A stretch of 48,260 nucleotides of DNA, taken from positions 1 to 48,260 of the forward strand of contig JAOPYG010000448.1 of NCBI GenBank assembly GCA_025964685.1, read 5' to 3'. Each line of letters opens with the position of its first letter. Position 1 is the stretch's first letter. Positions 16,538-24,471 of the stretch are shown piece by piece. Both the position numbers and the translations under genes were made by a program. The notes beneath the pieces are model-generated. The model ran no database searches, was not told where the DNA came from, and saw nothing but the letters and a program-made list of their open reading frames with translations. This stretch comes from Actinoallomurus sp. GTDB taxonomy: Bacteria; Actinomycetota; Actinomycetes; Streptosporangiales; Streptosporangiaceae.

Positions 16538-17058
16538 TGACTACGAATGAAGGACTGGACAAGCTGCGTGGCTGGTTCACGGGGCGCCTGCCGGACGACT
16601 GGTTCGACGGCCCACCCCAGGTCGTGCTGGACCGCGAGGAGATCAGCGTGGTCGGCCGGCTGACCGAGCCCGAGATCGCCGAAGGTGCCTCCGCGGCGGA
16701 GCGCTCCGGCGCGATCGCCGGTCACGTGCAGCGCTTCCGCGAAGACTCGCGCGAACGCCGCATCGACATCGCCCGTGAGGCCGAGCATCGGTTCGGCCGC
16801 AAGGTCTCGTGGGGCGTCGAGTGCGGTGACGAGACGACCATGTTCACCCAGCTGTCCGTGCCCGTGATGACGCGCCTGCGGCAGTCGGAGCGCCGGGTGC
16901 TGGACACGCTCGTCGACGCCGGTGTGGCACGCAGCCGCAGTGACGCCCTGGCCTGGTGCGTGCGCCTCGTGGGCAAGAACGCCGACGACTGGCTCGGCGA
17001 GCTGCGCGACGCGTTGCAGCACGTCGAGCGGGCGCGGGCGGCCGGCCCGCAGGTGTGA
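16537..17058 (+). CDS. Unknown actinobacterial protein with ribbon-helix-helix-like C-terminus
   Basis: 173 residues from ATG 16537 (MTTNEGLDKL). An in-frame ATG at 16519 lies before the palindrome and is less likely. N-terminal part: LDKLRGWFTGRLPDDWF followed by VVLDREEISVVGRL, then an Arg/Glu-rich region (RFREDSRERRIDIAREAEHRFG). The centre, VSWGVECGDETTMFTQLSVPVMTRL, leads into VLDTLVDAGVARSRSDALAWCVRLVG, which has the spacing of a ribbon-helix-helix fold: a strand (LSVPVM), then two helices with an R-S-x-A turn. It may bind DNA as a dimer and repress itself at the adjoining palindrome. I do not know an experimentally studied member. Divergent from the MFS/TetR operon. Confidence 0.75.
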   Translation: MTTNEGLDKLRGWFTGRLPDDWFDGPPQVVLDREEISVVGRLTEPEIAEGASAAERSGAIAGHVQRFREDSRERRIDIAREAEHRFGRKVSWGVECGDETTMFTQLSVPVMTRLRQSERRVLDTLVDAGVARSRSDALAWCVRLVGKNADDWLGELRDALQHVERARAAGPQV

Positions 17059-17124
17059 ACCCCTGCGAAGCGTGACCGTGAAAAGCGCCGGCAACACGGG
17101 GGAAACAATGAGAATGGCGAAAGA

Positions 17125-17163
17125 GGTCTAATCCAAAGGTCTATGCCAATGGTCTAAACCAAT
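17125..17163 (+). repeat. Three tandem 13-bp repeats, GGTCTA-N2-CCAA-W
   Basis: Copies start at 17125, 17138 and 17151, exactly 13 bp apart: GGTCTAATCCAAA, GGTCTATGCCAAT, GGTCTAAACCAAT. The third gives TGGTCTAAACCA (17150-17161), one base from the DasR/NagR-type core TGGTCTAGACCA. The repeats lie 40-80 bp upstream of the pckA -10, so a GntR/HutC-family protein could bind several adjacent sites. Confidence 0.7.
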
Positions 17164-17201
17164 AGCGCCAATGGGGCCTCGCTAATCGGTCCCTGTCATG
17201 T

Positions 17202-17207
17202 TATAAA
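17202..17207 (+). promoter_or_regulatory. -10 element TATAAA of pckA
   Basis: TATAAA within TGTTATAAATCG, the most AT-rich point before pckA. A start near 17214 would leave a leader of about 65 nt. No convincing -35 is visible, which fits activator dependence. Confidence 0.45.
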
Positions 17208-17281
17208 TCGTTCCTCCGGGTACACTCGGAAAAACCCCTGGTTAGTCCAGCCAAGGGGCGTCCCTGCTTGAAGGAGCGATC

Positions 17282-18817
17282 GTGGCGTACGATGTCAAGG
17301 CCAGTTCCGTCGAGTGGAACCCCGGCCCGCAGCGACTGCGTGAACTCACCGAGAAGATGCCTAACTCGTCGGTCACGGAGTTCGCCAACGTCGTGGTGAA
17401 GGCGAGAGTCGACAGCCGCAGCGCCAAGTCGACCTTCATCGTCGAGGACTCGACCAACACCACCAAGCAGACCATCACACGGGCGGAGTACGACCGGGTG
17501 GCCGCCGTGCAGGAGGCCCACCTCGCCCACGAGCACGTGGTCGTCGTGGACGGCTACATCGGCAGTGACCCGGAGTTCCGCACTCGCGCCCGGCTCGTCA
17601 TCGAGGCCGCGAACGCCAACATCGCGGGGATGCAGCAGCAGCTCTACTACCCGGTGGGCGAGGACTACGACCCGGCCACCTGGGATCCGCACACGACGGT
17701 CGTCTACACGCCGAACCTGCCGATGGAGGGGTATCCGAGCGACCGGCTCATCGCCGTCGACCTCAATTCCAACATCACGCGCGTCTTCAATTCGGACTAC
17801 TTCGGTGAGTCCAAGAAAGGCGGCCTGCGAATGTGGAACAACATCGTGTATGGGCGTGGTGGCCTTTCCTTGCACGCCGGATGCAAGGTCATTCCGGCGG
17901 GCGGTGAGAACAAGACCGTGCTGATCGTCGGACTCTCCGGCACCGGTAAGACCACGACGACCTTCACCACCCAGCTCGGCAGCAAGCCCGTGCAGGACGA
18001 CTTCGTCGCGCTGATGCCGCAGGGGCGCGTCTACAGCACGGAGAACGGCTGTTTCGCCAAGACGTTCGGCCTCGACCCGGAGTTCGAGCCCACGATCTAT
18101 CGCGCGACGACCAAGCCGGACGCGTACCTGGAGAACGTCTCCGTCGACGCCGACGGAAAGGTCGACTTCTTCGACACGTCCTACACCAAGAACGGCCGGA
18201 CCACCTGGCCCTTCAAGTACGTCGACCCGTGGCCGGCCGACCAGGTCGAACCCGCGGAGTTCCTGCTCATCCTCAACCGCAACGAGAACATCGTGCCCGG
18301 CGTCGCGCGCCTCGACCGCGAACAGGCGGCGGCGTACTTCATGCTCGGCGAGACGACGGGCACCAGCGCCGGCGGCAAGGACGAAGACGGCAAGTTCCTT
18401 CGGGTGCCCGGCACGAACCCGTTCTTCCCCCGCGACATGGCCGACATGGGCAACCGCATGCTGGACCTGCTCGACGGCCACGAGATGAAGGTGTTCGTGC
18501 TCAACACCGGCCGCGTCGGCGGCGGCGAGGGCGACGAGCGCAGCAAGAAGGTCAAGATCCCGCACTCCTCGGCGATCGTGCAGGCCATCGTCGAGGACAC
18601 CATCGAGTGGGAGCAGGACCGCGACTTCGGCTACGAGGTCGCCGCCTCCCTGCCCGGCATCGACGACGTCGAGATCCTCCAGCCCCGGCGGCTGTACGAG
18701 CGCCAGGGCCGCCTCGAGGAGTACAACGCCATGGTCGAGCGCATGAAGACGGAGCGGCGTGAGTACCTGATGTCGTTCCGTGGCCTCGACGAGGCGATCG
18801 TCAAGTCCATCCGCTGA
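17282..18817 (+). CDS. pckA: Divergent ATP-type phosphoenolpyruvate carboxykinase
   Basis: 511 residues, GTG start with GAAGGAG 5-6 nt upstream. ATP-type PEPCK converts oxaloacetate and ATP to phosphoenolpyruvate, the entry to gluconeogenesis. Seen: the P-loop GLSGTGKTTTT (about 217-227), an Asp pair QDDF in the position of the kinase-2 metal site, ENGCFAKTF in place of the usual EGGCYAK, NGRTTWPFKYV matching the TRxxYP loop, and NPFFPRDMADMGNRML. Differences from E. coli-like enzymes are marked (QDDFVAL for GDDEHGW, LGETTGTSAGG for SGYTAKVAGTE). The actinobacteria I know use the unrelated GTP-type enzyme with a PSACGKT loop, so this is a different lineage. Likely a true PEPCK, but a related kinase reaction cannot be excluded. 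Confidence 0.85.
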   Translation: MAYDVKASSVEWNPGPQRLRELTEKMPNSSVTEFANVVVKARVDSRSAKSTFIVEDSTNTTKQTITRAEYDRVAAVQEAHLAHEHVVVVDGYIGSDPEFRTRARLVIEAANANIAGMQQQLYYPVGEDYDPATWDPHTTVVYTPNLPMEGYPSDRLIAVDLNSNITRVFNSDYFGESKKGGLRMWNNIVYGRGGLSLHAGCKVIPAGGENKTVLIVGLSGTGKTTTTFTTQLGSKPVQDDFVALMPQGRVYSTENGCFAKTFGLDPEFEPTIYRATTKPDAYLENVSVDADGKVDFFDTSYTKNGRTTWPFKYVDPWPADQVEPAEFLLILNRNENIVPGVARLDREQAAAYFMLGETTGTSAGGKDEDGKFLRVPGTNPFFPRDMADMGNRMLDLLDGHEMKVFVLNTGRVGGGEGDERSKKVKIPHSSAIVQAIVEDTIEWEQDRDFGYEVAASLPGIDDVEILQPRRLYERQGRLEEYNAMVERMKTERREYLMSFRGLDEAIVKSIR

Positions 18818-18877
18818 GCCGTGCGGCTTCGCGAGGGGGCCGGCTCACCCGCGGGGGCGGGGGAGACGGCCCTCACG

Positions 18878-18891
18878 CGTGCCCGGGCACG
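18878..18891. terminator. Palindrome after pckA
   Basis: CGTGCCCGGGCACG, perfect 14-bp palindrome 60 bp after the pckA stop in a GC-rich stretch. As RNA it could form a short hairpin; as DNA it could be a protein site. Terminator is the likelier reading. Confidence 0.35.
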
Positions 18892-19014
18892 TGTTTACCC
18901 CTCTTGACTAGCGGAACGTCTCCGCGAGTTCACCCGTACGGACCCCGCATCCGGCGCCGCGCGCGATAATTGATCGCTGACACTGATGGCGCCGAGCGGG
19001 AGAAGGTGCGGTAC

Positions 19015-19776
19015 ATGGGCTTGCGGGACCTGGTCTACAAGCTGTACGAACAACGGCTTGAGGCGAGGCTGAGTCCCGACGCGAACCCCCGCCACATCGG
19101 CGTGATCCTCGACGGCAACCGCCGCTGGGCCCGGTCCATGGGCATCGCCGACATCAACACCGGCCACCAGCGGGGCGCGGACAAGATCTCCGAACTCCTC
19201 CAGTGGTCCCACGAGACCGGTGTCGAGGTCGTCACGCTGTGGCTGTTGTCCACCGACAACCTCACCCGGCCGGCCGCGGAGCTCGACCCGCTGCTCACGA
19301 TCATCGAGAACACCGTGGAGGATCTCGCCGAGCAGGGCTGGCGTGTGAAGCCGGTGGGTGCCCTCGACCTGCTGCCCGACAAGACCGCACGTGTCCTGAA
19401 GCACGCCGAAGAGACCACATCCGACGCGCCTGGCCTGATTGTGAACGTCGCCGTTGGGTATGGAGGTAGGCGTGAGATCGCTGATGCGGTGCGCTCACTC
19501 CTGCACGAGCACGCGAGCAGGGGCACCAGCATCGAGGAGCTCGCCGAGGTCCTCGACGTTGAGCACATTGCCGAGCATCTCTACACCCGCGGCCAGCCCG
19601 ACCCGGATCTCGTCATCCGCACGTCGGGAGAGCAACGCCTCTCCGGCTTCATGCTCTGGCAGAGCGCCCACTCGGAGTTCTACTTCTGCGAGGCCTTCTG
19701 GCCTGACTTTCGCAAGGTCGACTTCCTGCGGGCGATCCGCGCTTACGCCGCGAGACATCGCCGCTACGGCGTCTGA
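19015..19776 (+). CDS. uppS: Short-chain Z-isoprenyl diphosphate synthase (UppS family)
   Basis: 253 residues from ATG 19015 (MGLRDLVYKLYEQRL), with GGGAGAAGG 8 nt upstream; the N-terminus matches the actinobacterial Rv1086-like group. The catalytic Asp33 lies in HIGVILDGNRRWAR; GHQRGADK, LSTDNLTRP and the C-terminal signature DLVIRTSGEQRLSGFMLWQS follow, then the SEFYF motif. Such enzymes make Z,E-farnesyl or longer cis-polyprenyl diphosphate for decaprenyl/undecaprenyl carriers of wall synthesis. It begins the conserved block with phoH, fumC, glpX and xseAB. A weak promoter may lie at GATAAT (18965-18970). Confidence 0.95.
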   Translation: MGLRDLVYKLYEQRLEARLSPDANPRHIGVILDGNRRWARSMGIADINTGHQRGADKISELLQWSHETGVEVVTLWLLSTDNLTRPAAELDPLLTIIENTVEDLAEQGWRVKPVGALDLLPDKTARVLKHAEETTSDAPGLIVNVAVGYGGRREIADAVRSLLHEHASRGTSIEELAEVLDVEHIAEHLYTRGQPDPDLVIRTSGEQRLSGFMLWQSAHSEFYFCEAFWPDFRKVDFLRAIRAYAARHRRYGV

Positions 19777-19909
19777 ACCACCTGAGAGACATCGCCGAAC
19801 GACCCGTTACGTCCGGGTTACTTATCGGCGTGCCTCTGTTCCCGGGCGGGTAGGCGGCCGTAGCGTCGAACCAGGTCCCCCCGAGGAAAGGACGCCTTCT
19901 CCGGCGATC

Positions 19910-19923
19910 CGCCTGGGCAGGCG
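19910..19923 (+). other. Small hairpin before phoH
   Basis: CGCCTG-GG-CAGGCG ends 5 nt before the AAGGAG ribosome site (19928) of phoH. It may modulate ribosome access; too short to claim more. Confidence 0.3.
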
Positions 19924-19938
19924 CCCGAAGGAGAACGA

Positions 19939-21246
19939 GTGGCCATATCAGCCGCCACCCGGCGCACGTACGTCCTCGACACCAGTGTTCTGCTGGCCGA
20001 CCCGGGAGCGTTGACCCGGTTCGCCGAGCATGAGGTCGTACTCCCGATCGTCGTGATCACCGAGCTCGAGGCCAAACGGCACCACCCCGAGCTGGGCTAC
20101 TTCGCCCGCAACGCTCTGCGGACGCTCGATGACCTCCGGGTCGTACACGGTCGCCTCGACGCGCCACTGCCCATCGGTGACGAGGGTGGAACGGTCCGGG
20201 TCGAGCTCAATCACAGTGATCCGACGGTGCTGCCGGCCGGGTTCCGGCTCGGCGACAACGACACGCGGATCCTCTCCGTGGCGCTCTCGCTCTCGCAGGA
20301 GGGGCATGACGTCGTTCTCGTGTCCAAGGACCTGCCGTTGCGGATCAAGGCCGCCTCCGTCGGGCTGACGGCCGAGGAGTACCGCGCCGAGACCGTCATC
20401 GAGACCGGCCACACGGGAATGGCCGAGCTCGAGGTGTCCAGCGAGCAGCTCGAGCAGCTGTACGACTCCGGTCGGCTCGACCTGGAGCAGGCGCGGGATC
20501 TGCTCTGCCACACCGGGCTGCGGCTGCTCTCCGCCGGGGGATCGGCCCTGGGCCGGGTCATGCCCGACAAGTCGGTCCGCCTGGTCCGCGGCGACCGCGA
20601 GGTGTTCGGCCTCCACGGGCGTTCGGCGGAGCAGCGGATCGCTCTTGACCTGCTGACGGATGAGGACGTCGGCATCGTCTCCCTCGGCGGGCGGGCCGGC
20701 ACCGGGAAGTCCGCGCTGGCGTTGTGCGCCGGCCTCGAGGCCGTTCTCGAGCGCCGCCAGCACCGCAAGGTCGTGGTGTTCCGGCCGCTGTACGCCGTCG
20801 GGGGCCAGGAGCTCGGCTACCTGCCGGGCACCGAGAACGAGAAGATGTCGCCGTGGGGCCAGGCGGTCTACGACACGTTGTCGGCGATCACGACTCCGGA
20901 GGTCATCGAGGAGGTCCTCGACCGGGGCATGCTCGAGGTGCTGCCGCTGACCCACATCCGCGGCCGCTCGCTGCACGATTCGTTCGTGATCGTCGATGAG
21001 GCGCAGTCGCTCGAACGCGGCGTCCTGCTCACCGTGCTGTCCCGGATCGGCGCGGGATCGCGCGTCATGCTCACCCATGACATCGCGCAGCGTGACAATC
21101 TGCGGGTGGGGCGGCATGACGGCGTGGTCGCGGTGGTCGAGAAGCTCAAGGGGCATCCGCTGTTCGCGCACGTCACGCTGACCAGGTCCGAACGCTCCCA
21201 GATCGCCGCCCTCGTGACCGACACTCTCGGCGACGTCGGCGCCTGA
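19939..21246 (+). CDS. phoH2: PhoH2-type protein: PIN ribonuclease fused to PhoH ATPase
   Basis: 435 residues from GTG 19939 with AAGGAGAA upstream. N-terminal PIN domain (about 10-150): [13 protein letters not shown] gives the first acidic residues, TELEAKR and [13 protein letters not shown] the others, and [13 protein letters not shown] the C-terminal strand. C-terminal PhoH domain: Walker [15 protein letters not shown] (about 250), the loop [10 protein letters not shown], Walker [14 protein letters not shown] (about 350) and [12 protein letters not shown]. In mycobacteria PhoH2 is a sequence-specific RNA helicase and ribonuclease, so RNA turnover is the likely role. All motifs are intact. 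Followed by a strong hairpin at 21259. Confidence 0.96.
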   Translation: MAISAATRRTYVLDTSVLLADPGALTRFAEHEVVLPIVVITELEAKRHHPELGYFARNALRTLDDLRVVHGRLDAPLPIGDEGGTVRVELNHSDPTVLPAGFRLGDNDTRILSVALSLSQEGHDVVLVSKDLPLRIKAASVGLTAEEYRAETVIETGHTGMAELEVSSEQLEQLYDSGRLDLEQARDLLCHTGLRLLSAGGSALGRVMPDKSVRLVRGDREVFGLHGRSAEQRIALDLLTDEDVGIVSLGGRAGTGKSALALCAGLEAVLERRQHRKVVVFRPLYAVGGQELGYLPGTENEKMSPWGQAVYDTLSAITTPEVIEEVLDRGMLEVLPLTHIRGRSLHDSFVIVDEAQSLERGVLLTVLSRIGAGSRVMLTHDIAQRDNLRVGRHDGVVAVVEKLKGHPLFAHVTLTRSERSQIAALVTDTLGDVGA

Positions 21247-21258
21247 TCCTTTCGGTCC

Positions 21259-21293
21259 GAACCCCTCGGTGCCCCGCCGGCGCCGGGGGGTTC
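21259..21293 (+). terminator. Terminator hairpin of phoH
   Basis: GAACCCC (21259-21265) pairs with GGGGTTC (21287-21293), with further GC pairing inside. It starts 12 bp after the stop codon. Confidence 0.65.
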
Positions 21294-21333
21294 TCGTCAC
21301 GCACCGGAGTCACGAGCCCTGTACCTGTGACAA

Positions 21334-21349
21334 TGTGACGAACATCACA
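21334..21349 (+). promoter_or_regulatory. Crp-type site TGTGA-N6-TCACA
   Basis: TGTGACGAACATCACA matches both half sites of the cAMP-receptor-protein consensus exactly. With TAGAAA (21367-21372) as -10, its centre would be close to -38 from the start of transcription. It controls the lytic-protein gene at 21666; mycobacterial rpfA and Streptomyces cell-wall lytic genes are known Crp targets. Confidence 0.7.
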
Positions 21350-21372
21350 GCATGACCGGGCAACCTTAGAAA

Positions 21373-21665
21373 CGCCTGCTCCAGGGGTGAATTAAGCCTT
21401 CTGTTCCGGGTGTGGCGTAGTTCGCCGTGAGATCAGTCACGGCATTCCGGTTGCGGGGTACCCCCCGTGTTCGTGCAGTCTTGGGCGCTGTAAGCACTCC
21501 AGTGGGACAGCCCCCAGTCCCGGCGTCGCCCCCTCGCACGCCGCACCGGAGGGCCCACCCCCACCCAGGGAATCGCACAGCCGCGCCGCGCGGGGCTGGA
21601 GCGACACCGGGAGTGAGGACATTCGCACGTGTGCCCATGCGCGTGTGACCTTCGGAAGGACCGCC
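21373..21665 (+). other. Long structured leader of the transglycosylase-like gene
   Basis: About 290 nt without a gene between the Crp-linked promoter and the coding region. It holds hairpin GCCGTGA-GATCAG-TCACGGC (21424-21443), GGGGTACCCC (21455-21464) and a GGCGCTGT/ACAGCCCCC region near 21484-21514. Actinobacterial lytic-enzyme genes often carry a cyclic-di-AMP riboswitch in such leaders. I could not match its conserved core here, so only a structured leader is claimed. Confidence 0.45.
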
Positions 21666-22709
21666 TTGTACGGAGACCAATTCAGGTCACCCGGACGAGA
21701 CGATCGACAGGACGGCACGGGCCCTCAGCAGGCACCGTGGGAGGCCGGTCAGGCCCCGGCCCCGGGACCGTACGACGACATCAAGGTCGCCGGCGCGCCC
21801 CACAACACGCCGCCCCCCGGCGGCCAGAACGCCGGCTTCTACGACGCCGGCGTCTACGAGACCACCGCGTACGACACGGCCGCCTATGGCCCGGGTCCTG
21901 GTCCGGGCGCGCCCGGAGGCCCTGACGGCAACGCGACGGCCGCGTACGACATGGGCACTCCCTACGACCAGGGCCCCGGCGCTCCGTACCCGTACGAGCC
22001 GGGCGCGACCTCGGGCATGCCGCCCTTCTCCGGTGGCGAGCCCGCTCCGGACGGCGACTTCGAAGAGATGCGCCGCACCCCCCACGCCTCGCACAAGAAG
22101 CTGATCAGGTTCGCCGCGGTCGCCGCCGCGGTGGCCGTGGTCGGCGGCGGAGGCGTCGCCTGGGCGGTGACCAGTGGTTCGTCCAGTGACAAGGGCGACT
22201 CCAGCCGGGTCCAGGCGCAGGCCCCGGCGCCCGCGCCCCTGACCGACGCGCAGCGTCAGGACATCGCGGACAACCGACGCAAGGAACTCAAGAAGCGCGC
22301 CTCGCGCGCCGCCCGGTCCGAGGTGGTCCGGCCACGACTCGTGGCCAAGGGCACGCCGCCGCCGACCAAGAAGCCCAGTGCCGGGACCGCCGGTGACCCC
22401 CTTCCGGCCGGCGACGCGCAGAAACTGGCGCGCTCGATGCTTCCGAGCTTCGGGTGGGACCCGAGTTCGCAGTTCGGCTGCCTGGTCAACCTGTGGAACC
22501 GCGAGAGCCACTGGAACGTCCACGCGGCGAATGGCTCGGGGGCGTACGGCATCCCGCAGGCCAAGCCGGGTTCGAAGATGCAGAGTGCCGGTCCTGATTG
22601 GCAGAACAACGCCCACACGCAGATCAAGTGGGGCCTGGGCTACATCAAGAGCCGGTACAGCACCCCCTGCGGTGCCTGGGCGCAATCCCAGTCCGTCGGC
22701 TGGTACTGA
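21666..22709 (+). CDS. Membrane-anchored lytic transglycosylase-like protein
   Basis: About 347 residues from the TTG at 21666, chosen because GGAAGGA lies 6 nt before it; an upstream GTG at 21645 has no ribosome site. A Pro/Gly/Tyr/Asp-rich cytoplasmic tail of about 130 residues (repeats of AYDTAAYGPGPG type) leads to one transmembrane helix (about 145-168), a charged linker and a C-terminal SLT-like domain: LVNLWNRESHWNVHAANGSGAYGIPQA, with the likely catalytic Glu in NRESHW, then KMQSAGPDWQNN and TQIKWGLGYI. Two Cys near SQFGCLVN and STPCGAW may pair. It should act on the glycan strands of the wall. Paralogue of the gene at 24785. Confidence 0.9.
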   Translation: MYGDQFRSPGRDDRQDGTGPQQAPWEAGQAPAPGPYDDIKVAGAPHNTPPPGGQNAGFYDAGVYETTAYDTAAYGPGPGPGAPGGPDGNATAAYDMGTPYDQGPGAPYPYEPGATSGMPPFSGGEPAPDGDFEEMRRTPHASHKKLIRFAAVAAAVAVVGGGGVAWAVTSGSSSDKGDSSRVQAQAPAPAPLTDAQRQDIADNRRKELKKRASRAARSEVVRPRLVAKGTPPPTKKPSAGTAGDPLPAGDAQKLARSMLPSFGWDPSSQFGCLVNLWNRESHWNVHAANGSGAYGIPQAKPGSKMQSAGPDWQNNAHTQIKWGLGYIKSRYSTPCGAWAQSQSVGWY

Positions 22710-22797
22710 GCAGGGAGCCACCGGCCTCGCCCGGCCGGTCGCCCACGGTCGGCCGATCGCCGCGCGCCCGGATGCGCCGGCCGACAGAAGGTTGATC

Positions 22798-23022
22798 GTG
22801 AACCGATCCACCACACGTGGTTTCACCCTGCCCAGGGCCGCCGCCCTCGTGACCGGTCTGGGCATCGCCGTGGGTCTGGCCGTGGCGGCGCCCGTCCACG
22901 CGGCGTCGCCGAGCACGGCCGCCTCGCGGATCGTCGCCGCCCGGCATCACAAGAAGCCGGGCGGCCGGCAGGTGCGGCACCGTACGAGCCCGCGTCCCGC
23001 CGAGCACCACCCCGGCCGCTGA
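22798..23022 (+). CDS. Small secreted basic protein
   Basis: 74 residues from GTG 22798, with AGAAGG 7 nt upstream. Signal peptide: NRSTTRGFTLPRAAALVTG, a hydrophobic core and cleavage after VHA (about 36). The mature part of about 38 residues is rich in His, Arg, Lys and Pro (ARHHKKPGGRQVRHR, RPAEHHPGR). It follows the transglycosylase gene by 88 bp and may be co-transcribed. No family recognised; it could be a wall-associated cationic peptide. Confidence 0.5.
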   Translation: MNRSTTRGFTLPRAAALVTGLGIAVGLAVAAPVHAASPSTAASRIVAARHHKKPGGRQVRHRTSPRPAEHHPGR

Positions 23023-23119
23023 CACCAGGGTTACGGCGTGTCTGATAGATCCCGTTCGTAGCAAGCGCCGCTCTACCATCGCCATCCAACTTCGTGGTCG
23101 GGCGCAGGGAGCGGTTGCC

Positions 23120-23656
23120 CTACTGCGACCAGCCGGGCGACCGACTGCCCTGGTGACTCTCGCCTGATCCGGGATCCGGTGACGGAGGAGCGGACGACTT
23201 TGGATCTCCGGGTTCGGCCGCGTCTGCATCGAGGAGACGCGTGAGGAGCCCGGTGAGCTGCCCGAGGTCGTCGGCTGGGAGGTTTCTGATCGCCGGGGGC
23301 GGGCGCAGCAGGATGGCGTCGGCGGTCGCGATGGCGCCCCGCCCGGCGGCCGTGAGCGTGACCAGCTTGCGGCGCCTGTCATCGGGGTGTGGGCGGCGTT
23401 CGACAAGGCCGTGAGCTTCCAGCTTGTCGACGATCAGGGTTGCGTAGGGGGCGTCGACGCCGTTGGTCTCCGCGAGTTGGCCAAGGGTCACCGGTCCGTC
23501 GCGGAGCTGGAAGAGGATTTTTCCCCGGCCGCCGCCAAGGCGGAATCCGAGCGTCTCGGCGAGCTCGCCTCGGCGGTTGTGAGCGTCGACGAACCGCTGC
23601 ATGAGGGCCCAGGCCTGCTGGACGGGATCGGCTGATCGTCTCGAGGAGCCTGCCAT
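23120..23656 (-). CDS. MarR-family regulator
   Basis: 178 residues from ATG 23656 with GGGAGAGG upstream. Winged helix: RGKILFQLRDGPVTLGQLAETNGVDAPYATLIVDKLEAHGLVERRPHPDDRRRKLVTLT (spans about 44-103), with the wing DDRRRK typical of MarR. The N-terminal dimer helix holds VQQAWALMQRFVDAHNRR. The last 35 residues are Pro/Ser/Asp-rich and probably disordered. It lies 80 bp downstream of the short-chain dehydrogenase gene on the same strand, so it is likely co-transcribed and controls that operon through the inverted repeat at 24458-24498. Confidence 0.92.
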   Translation of the reverse strand: MAGSSRRSADPVQQAWALMQRFVDAHNRRGELAETLGFRLGGGRGKILFQLRDGPVTLGQLAETNGVDAPYATLIVDKLEAHGLVERRPHPDDRRRKLVTLTAAGRGAIATADAILLRPPPAIRNLPADDLGQLTGLLTRLLDADAAEPGDPKSSAPPSPDPGSGESHQGSRSPGWSQ

Positions 23657-23736
23657 CGGTCGCCTCTCCCGCGTCCTTCAGTACCGCGGCGGCCCGAGCC
23701 GCCGCGTCGTGTGCCCGGCTTGCTGTAGTGCCGCGT

Positions 23737-24471
23737 TCACCACGCTACCGTCCGGCCGAGGTAGTCGACGTAGTGCAGACCGGGTCTCCCCTGGAGAGCG
23801 TCGAGCGTCCTGACGACGTTCGGGATGCTCTCGTCGATGCTGAGCCGGGCGTTCAGGCCGCCGAGTTCGGTGCGCACCCAGCCGGGGGCCATGAGGACCA
23901 GAGCCCGGCGCTCGCCGCTGTGCCGTGCCGCGTAGCTGCGCATGAACGTGTTGAGCGCGGCCTTGCTGCCGCGGTACACCTCGTGGCCGCCGCGCTCGTT
24001 GTTGGCCACGCTACCCTGGCCCGAGGACATCACCCCGATCGTGCCCGCAGGTTCGACGCGGTCCCGGAGAGCCTCGATGACGCGCAGCGGGCCGAGCGCG
24101 TTGGTGACCATGACCCGGATGAACTCACCGGTCGGGGTCTGCGCCACCGTACCCTCGGGCTGGTTCGTGACGCCGGCGTTCACGAACAGCAGGTCGAACA
24201 TCCGGTCCGCTAGACGATCGTGCAGCGCCGTGATCTGCGCGGGCTCGGTGACGTCGACGGTTTCGATCTCGATTTGCTCAGCGCAGCTATCGGCGAGGTC
24301 ATGCAAAGGGGTCCGGCCCGAGCCGCGCACGGTGGCTACGACATGCCGACCGCCCCGCGCCCACTCCCGGGCCAGTGCGAGGCCCAGACCGCGAGACGCG
24401 CCGATCAGGAGCACTCGTCCGCCCGAGGGCGACGGCGGGCCAGAGGGAAGACTCAAGTTAGTTATAGACAT
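23737..24471 (-). CDS. Short-chain dehydrogenase/reductase
   Basis: 244 residues from ATG 24471; an upstream in-frame start at 24507 falls outside the dyad and lacks a ribosome site. Rossmann motif RVLLIGASRGLGLALAREW (about 19-37), DVTEPAQI, the NAG motif LFVNAGVTN, the catalytic Ser in GVMSSGQGS and Tyr-x3-Lys in HEVYRGSKAALN. The final APGWVRTELGG is typical of C-factor-like SDRs. It reduces or oxidises an unknown carbonyl/alcohol with NAD(P). No ribosome site precedes the ATG, and CACAAT lies 7 nt before it, so a leaderless transcript is likely. Partner of the MarR gene downstream. Confidence 0.92.
   Translation of the reverse strand: MSITNLSLPSGPPSPSGGRVLLIGASRGLGLALAREWARGGRHVVATVRGSGRTPLHDLADSCAEQIEIETVDVTEPAQITALHDRLADRMFDLLFVNAGVTNQPEGTVAQTPTGEFIRVMVTNALGPLRVIEALRDRVEPAGTIGVMSSGQGSVANNERGGHEVYRGSKAALNTFMRSYAARHSGERRALVLMAPGWVRTELGGLNARLSIDESIPNVVRTLDALQGRPGLHYVDYLGRTVAW

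Noticed and set aside
21382..21393. CAGGGGTGAATT, resembling a conserved part of the cyclic-di-AMP riboswitch
   Set aside because: The flanking conserved parts (GCCGAA, GAACC, CCGACAGCTAACC, GTAGGC) are missing or in the wrong order, and the site falls at the predicted transcription start.
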